Positions 59,279 to 64,000 of a stretch of 64,000 nt of DNA are shown in pieces (position 1 is the first letter of the stretch; every line of letters starts with the position of its first letter). The stretch is from Gigaspora margarita (taxonomy: Eukaryota > Glomeromycota > Glomeromycetes > Diversisporales > Gigasporaceae). Position numbers and translations under genes: made by a program. Location of the stretch: contig WTPW01000443.1 in assembly GCA_009809945.1 (NCBI GenBank), forward strand, positions 1 to 64,000, in the 5' to 3' direction. The notes under the pieces were generated by a model. That model was not told the origin of the DNA and ran no database searches. It saw only the letters and a program-made list of their open reading frames with translations.

Positions 59279-60960
59279 AATAATATAACAAGAACAAACA
59301 AGAACGAAATATATATTTTTTTGTATATAGTTCCAGTTCTTGAATCTCTATTCCTGGTGCCATTTCAATATCTTGATAAAACATAGTACAAAAAAAAGGA
59401 TAGTAAATAAATAATACTAAAAGACAAAAAAAAAAACAAGAAAGAGCTATATATTTTTTTGTATATAGTTCTAGTTCTCAAGTTTCTATTTTCAGTGCCA
59501 TTTCAATACCTTGACAAAACAAGGTACAGAAAAAATAAGGTTAGTAAATGGATAATACCAAAAGACAAAAAGAACAAACAAAAACGAGGTATAAGTTTTT
59601 TTGTGTATAGTTCTAGTTTTCAAATCTTTATCAAAGTGCTATTTTAATATCTTGACAAAACATAGTACAGGAAAAAAGTTAGTAAACAAATAATACTAAA
59701 AGACAAAAAGAACAAACAAGAAATAGCTATATTTTTTTTTGTATATAGTCCTAGTTCTTGAAACTCTTTTCCTAGTACCATTTCAATATCTTGATAAAAC
59801 ATGGTAAAAAAAAAAGATTAGTAAACAAATAATACTAAAAAACAAAAATAGCTATACATTTTTTTTGTATATGGTTCCAGTTTTTGAATCTCTATTCTTA
59901 GCACAATTCAATACCTCGATGAAACATAGTACAGAAAAAAAAGGTTAGTAAACAAATAATACCAAAAGACAAAAAGAACAAACAAAAAAGCACTATATGT
60001 TTTTTTGTGTATAGTTTTCAAATTTCTATTCCTAGTGCTATTTCAATACCTTGACAAAATATAGTACAGAAAAAAAAAGATTAGTAAATGAATAATACTG
60101 AGAAATAACAAGAAATAGCTATACATTGTTTTGTATATAGTTCCAGTTCTTGAATCTCTATTCCCAGTGCCATTTCAATACCTCAACAAAATATAGTACA
60201 GAAAAATAAAAGTTAGTAAATAAATAATACTGAAAAACAAAAAGAACAGACAAAAAATAACTATACATTTTTTATATATATAGTCCTGGTCTTTGAAACT
60301 CTATTTCTGGCTCCAAGAACTCTATTGCACCTTTTTTGATGAAGCACAAATCTTAAAAAAGAAGTCAAACATTATTGTATATGTCCAAAAATAAGTTACT
60401 ACCTAAAATAAGCTACCCCTGATTTTTTTCAAAAATTTTAAAAAACCTATTAGCGTTGCTACATATAAAAGTCTAAATATTACTAAGTAAACTTCAAAAG
60501 TGCTATTAAGTAAACTGGTTCAGAACATCAAAATATTCTTAAAATAAAAATTTAGTAGCATTTAGACAACTTTTTATTAGTACATTTTACAATTTTTCAA
60601 AAAATTCAAAAAGCTAAAAATAAACTACTCAATAATTTTTTGTGTGTTTTTTTGCCCAAAAAAGTTACTTATTTTCAGATACATTTAGTAGTAAAAATGA
60701 AAGAAAAAATATCAAGAATAGAAAATAAGAAACTAGTACTTATCTTTTGTACCAGTTCTGGCTTCAAGATCTTCTTCCAATGCACCTTTTTGATAAAGCA
60801 TATATTTATTTTTTGTATGTACCAAAAAACTTGTAATTTGTATAAAAGAAGATTATCTATAATCTGTAATATAGATTGTAATGCATAAAGTTAAATATTA
60901 GATTGTAACATGTAAAATAATCTTTAATGTAGCTCAAAAAATAAAGGTTAATAATTCATA
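59279..60960 (+). repeat. ~140-bp satellite array, locus 2
   Basis: Eight units at about 140-bp spacing (starts near 59290, 59441, 59576, 59711, 59840, 59980, 60108 and 60248). They share ATAGTTCTAGTTCTTGAAAC, CCATTTCAATACCTTGACAA and TTAGTAAACAAATAATACTA. Left border TAATAATATAACAAGAACAA and right-side sequence ATTATCTATAATCTGTAAT / AAGTTAAATATTAG (60850-60900) match locus 1. Confidence 0.85.
60309..60805 (+). repeat. Direct repeat bracketing an AT-rich insert
   Basis: CTGGCTCCAAGA...TGCACCTTTTTTGATGAAGCA (60307-60345) recurs as CTGGCTTCAAGA...TGCACCTTTTTGATAAAGCA (60757-60800). The interval between them has AAAATAAGTTACT / AGTTACTTATTTT weak inverted ends. Confidence 0.5.
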
Positions 60961-61493
60961 TAACTTATAAATTATTATATTGTCAAAGATCTGGATTTTT
61001 TTTCTATAACTGTCATATAACAATTAATTATTATATATCAATCCAAATAATTATATTATAATCAATTTATGCATATATAACAATTTATACAGAAAATAAT
61101 ATATATTGATTATAGATATATAGAGTGAATTAGTAGAAAAGGATCAAATCATTTTAGTAAAATTTTTAATTTTTAAATTAAAATATCTTAACAACTGTTT
61201 AATCAAGTTTGCTAAATTTTTTTTATTTTAATCTTAAAATTATATAGAATTAAAATAACAAAAAATTTTTAAATTTATTAAAATAGTTGTTAAAATATTT
61301 ACGCTTAACTTCAAAAAAACTTTTATTTAGAAAAAATTTGACCCTTTTCTACTGACTCATCCACTACTCATCCTTATATATCAATTTTTAACTAGTTAAT
61401 CAATATATAATATTATTTTTTAATCAATATAAAATAATTAACTATTATATATTGATCAATATTTGTTTAAAAAATTTTCTAATAGTTTTCAAA
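60961..61493. other. Extremely AT-rich spacer
   Basis: ATTATATATTGAT-type low complexity on both strands. No gene. Confidence 0.55.
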
Positions 61494-61501
61494 GTTATTA
61501 G

Positions 61502-61768
61502 CAGTGTTGTATGTTTTGGCTATCCACAGCCTTTTTTGGCATGTCCATATCCAAAATTGTTCAGATGTCGAAGATTGTTCAAACCTTGTCCAGGCTTTAA
61601 TAATTAATAAATCTATCTAAAAAATATATAACTATATATTTTTTTAGGTGCTAAACACATTTTAGATAAAATTAAAATAGGTTATCTTAATAAAATTTTA
61701 AGTAATTTTACTTTATTTAATGGTCTAAAATTGTCCAAATCATTGTCCAAAGTCCTGTGACAACACTA
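61502..61768. mobile_element. 267-bp hAT MITE (CAGTGTTGT ends)
   Basis: Starts CAGTGTTGTATG and ends GACAACACTA. The exact 8-bp duplication GTTATTAG flanks it (61494-61501 and 61769-61776). Its terminus matches the 5.1-kb hAT at 29010, a plausible former transposase source. Confidence 0.85.
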
Positions 61769-61894
61769 GTTATTAGTACTCATTATTTGAGCTAGGTTAT
61801 TTTTTACCAAAAATCATAAATTAATTCACAACACTAGTATTTCATATTGCTATTGTATGTATATAAGCATACCAGATTTGATATTCATATTACT

Positions 61895-62175
61895 TTGAGA
61901 TACTTATTAGTCAAGACCAACTGGATTCTATATTTACATTACCTTTCTTTCCTTATTATTCCTCTTTCCCATAGTAAAAAAATTTAGATAAATATATATA
62001 GAGCTATAGGTTGTTTCAGAAAAATTTATATGGTTACAGAACAATTCAGAAAAAAGTTTTTTTAAAAATTTTTTTTAAAATTTTACTAGGTGACCCACAA
62101 TTTCCCCTTCTTCTGAAGAGAAAAAGAAGGTAATAAACTACAGAATCCAGTTGGTCTCACCTTAGTACATATGTA
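61895..62175. mobile_element. ~280-bp foldback MITE
   Basis: AGACCAACTGGATTCTATAT and its inverse TACAGAATCCAGTTGGTCTC lie near 61914 and 62138, with CCTTTCTTTCC / AGAAAAAGAAGG pairing inward. Confidence 0.65.
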
Positions 62176-62706
62176 ATAGAATGGAATCAGATAAGAATAC
62201 ATGTGCTATTATCTATCTTATTAACAGACTACCTCAAGATTCAAATTGTATTTGTTGCAATTTATTTAATAGTATCAGATTCATGCAATTTCAATCAACT
62301 TACCAATAATTATTTCATAAAAAACTCAATTCAGAAAAAATTAATTTCAAGCAAAGTTGATTAATTCACTAACAAATCTATTTTTAAAAAAATTATTTTA
62401 CCAATAGCTAATTTTTAGGCAAATTAATTCAAGTTATTGTCATTAGCATTTAGCTTTAAAGTTGATTTTATAAAAAAAATTGTTGGTAAAATATATTGAT
62501 TAACTAATTTTTATTCTGTCAGTTTAGTTTATATTTGATTTATAGAATTCAAAAGCTGTATCTAACATGCTAGATAGCCTAAATGTAAATAGAAGCTAGG
62601 CATAAAAATAACACTATATAATATAATAACATTAAGTACAATTCTAATTGTTAATAAAATAGTATAAACACATCTGATATCACAAAATAATAGGCAAAGA
62701 GAAATA

Positions 62707-62905
62707 CAGGCAGACCTCCCTATATGCAACTTCTCTAAATGCATGCTCTATAAAAAAACTCCTTAAATGAATTCTTTTCTTGGGCCCAACTAATATAACA
62801 TATATAGATTTTTACATTCCTAAATACAATACCTCTCTAAATGCATATTTAACTTAATTTTTATATATGGTCTTATTGCATGTATTAAAAGAGATCTAAC
62901 TATAT
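62707..62905. mobile_element. pogo/Tigger-like MITE
   Basis: TACAGGCAGACCTCCCTATA at the left, with the internally repeated CTCTAAATGCAT, and GAGATCTAACTATA at the right form imperfect TA-flanked inverted ends. Confidence 0.5.
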
Positions 62906-63232
62906 AGAAAATTGAATCAATATAATTTAGTTCACAAGAATAATGAGGTTTTAACCCTCTGAAAATTAATTTATTATAATAGAGTGATTCAAACTTACTT
63001 ATTTCAAAAACAAGTAGGAGTTTAAAATATTCTATTTTTGTTTTGAAATTTTGAAATCAGAAAATGAAATAGGTGTTATTCAGAAATGAATTAAATATTC
63101 TTATTATATAAATAAGCTTACAAATTAAATAAATAAAGTTTACAAAGCATTAATTTCAAAATAATTACATTATTAATTTAATTTAAATTAGAAACCCTAA
63201 GCATTAGGTTTGAATTACCCTAATACAAGTGT
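62906..63232. other. AT-rich spacer
   Basis: No frame or repeat pair recognised. Confidence 0.4.
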
Positions 63233-63240
63233 ATATAAGG

Positions 63241-63535
63241 AGGACCCCAGACATCTCTTATATAGGTCATAACTGGATTTTGGCCAATTTTGGCCCAATT
63301 TGCTAAAAATAACAAAATACATTTGTTTAAATAACTTTGATCTATTGATCAGAATTGAATGAACTTTTTTTTGTTATAAGCGCCTCACTGAGGGCTTATT
63401 TTAAAAACTTTTTTTATTTAAATTGGGCCACTGGATACCAAAATAATTGCCAAAACCTGTTTTTTTGCTTCTCAAATTTCAGGGTTTTTGCTGAAAAAAT
63501 TGAGTATGACCTCTGTACTAGATGACCGGGGTCCT
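63241..63535. mobile_element. 295-bp hAT-like MITE (AGGACCCC family)
   Basis: AGGACCCCAGACATCTC and GATGACCGGGGTCCT are inverted. The exact 8-bp duplication ATATAAGG occurs at 63233-63240 and 63536-63543. The interior has GATCAGAATTGAATGAA, GCCTCACTGAG and CCACTGGATACCAA, also found in the LTRs at 18413 and 26592. Confidence 0.88.
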
Positions 63536-63543
63536 ATATAAGG

Positions 63544-64000
63544 TAGAGATTTGACCCATTATAAATTTCTTTTCCAGGTTACCCACCTGTCTAAAAAAGC
63601 CTTACCCAGGTTACCCGGTTATCTATATCTAAATTTCTAAATATTTCGAAACAAGCAGCAAATTAAATGTTTTACAATATCATATCGGAATTGATCTTCC
63701 TAAATTGTATCTTCAAAGTTATCTGCAAAATGATCCCAAAATTTTGCAGCAAACAAATATACATACATATAATTTAAGTGTAAATAGATACAATAGCACT
63801 GTTATTGTATATATTTACCCCTTAAATTATCTTTATATGTACGTATATTTGTTTGCCGCAAAATTTTGGGTTGGATAACTTGGAAGATACAATTTAGGAT
63901 CAATTCAGATCCAATTTCGCAAATCCGCTGATATGTTATCATAATATGGTGTGTTAAATTTACATTTTTCAGGGGTTTGATCTGTAAATTACAGATTTTT
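63544..64000. mobile_element. hAT-like element related to 21777-23364, cut by window end
   Basis: Starts TAGAGATTTGACCC followed by AGGTTACCCACCTG and TTACCCAGGTTACCCGG, as in the 1.6-kb element. It begins exactly where the target duplication of the preceding MITE ends. Confidence 0.7.
63676..63925. repeat. ~110-bp-arm hairpin
   Basis: AATTGTATCTTCAAAGTTAT...CCCAAAATTTTGCAGCAAAC pairs with GTTTGCCGCAAAATTTTGGG...AAGATACAATTTAGGATCAA. Confidence 0.8.

Overview
The window looks like very AT-rich, repeat-choked nuclear DNA of a fungus. It has short GT-AG introns of about 60-120 nt, one intact multi-exon gene, two decayed hAT transposases with BED/zinc-finger and C-terminal dimerisation domains, tRNA-derived SINEs, and dozens of small inverted-repeat elements. 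The overall style (AT-rich, hAT-rich, a WD40-like/ion-channel fusion gene, a GGCCACGCAAAGTTAAT-ended MITE) reminds me of arbuscular mycorrhizal fungi (Glomeromycotina, Rhizophagus-like). That is recognition, not proof.

Layout. 1-10400: no gene; a chain of foldback elements (448-967, 1824-2010, 2914-3213, 3449-3656, 3852-4196, 5139-5580, 7120-7576, 8238-8606) and a degenerate ~95-bp tandem array. 10406-14198 (+): the only intact conventional gene, a 7-exon, 1110-residue protein with a beta-propeller-like N-terminus and a TRP-like six-helix ion channel. 14200-18400: SINE and MITEs, one nested in another. 18413-28411: an old LTR retrotransposon with two LTRs and no recognisable polymerase. It is interrupted by a 3.3-kb hAT-like element (itself holding a 1.6-kb one), and its 3' LTR carries a hAT-like MITE that in turn carries a 644-bp SINE. 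29010-34099: a 5-kb hAT transposon with a decayed BED-DUF659-hATC transposase. 35003-37370 and 59279-60330: two copies of one ~140-bp satellite with matching borders. 40220-41195: a tandem array of ~330-bp palindromes. 43418-45806: a giant foldback. 47035-49476: a second, unrelated hAT transposon. 49800-64000: more hAT-, Tc1/mariner- and pogo-like MITEs, a G/T-skewed minisatellite block and a large foldback.

Most unusual feature. On the minus strand between 42805 and 41190 there are 18 consecutive, evenly sized spliceosomal-type introns (67-116 nt, GTRAGT-like donors, YAG or AAG acceptors). They are separated by 'exons' of exactly 3 nt in fourteen cases (others 2, 6 and 9 or 15 nt). Outside the splice sites the units share almost no sequence, so this is not an ordinary minisatellite. 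Joined in order, the triplets give an open reading frame that continues from an in-frame 41-nt upstream exon into an in-frame 3' exon with a stop codon. This looks like an extreme micro-exon gene in which nearly every codon is split between exons. Expression is untested.

The window is therefore mostly a stratified transposon graveyard around one membrane-channel gene and one candidate micro-exon gene. Target-site duplications let several insertion orders be read directly.
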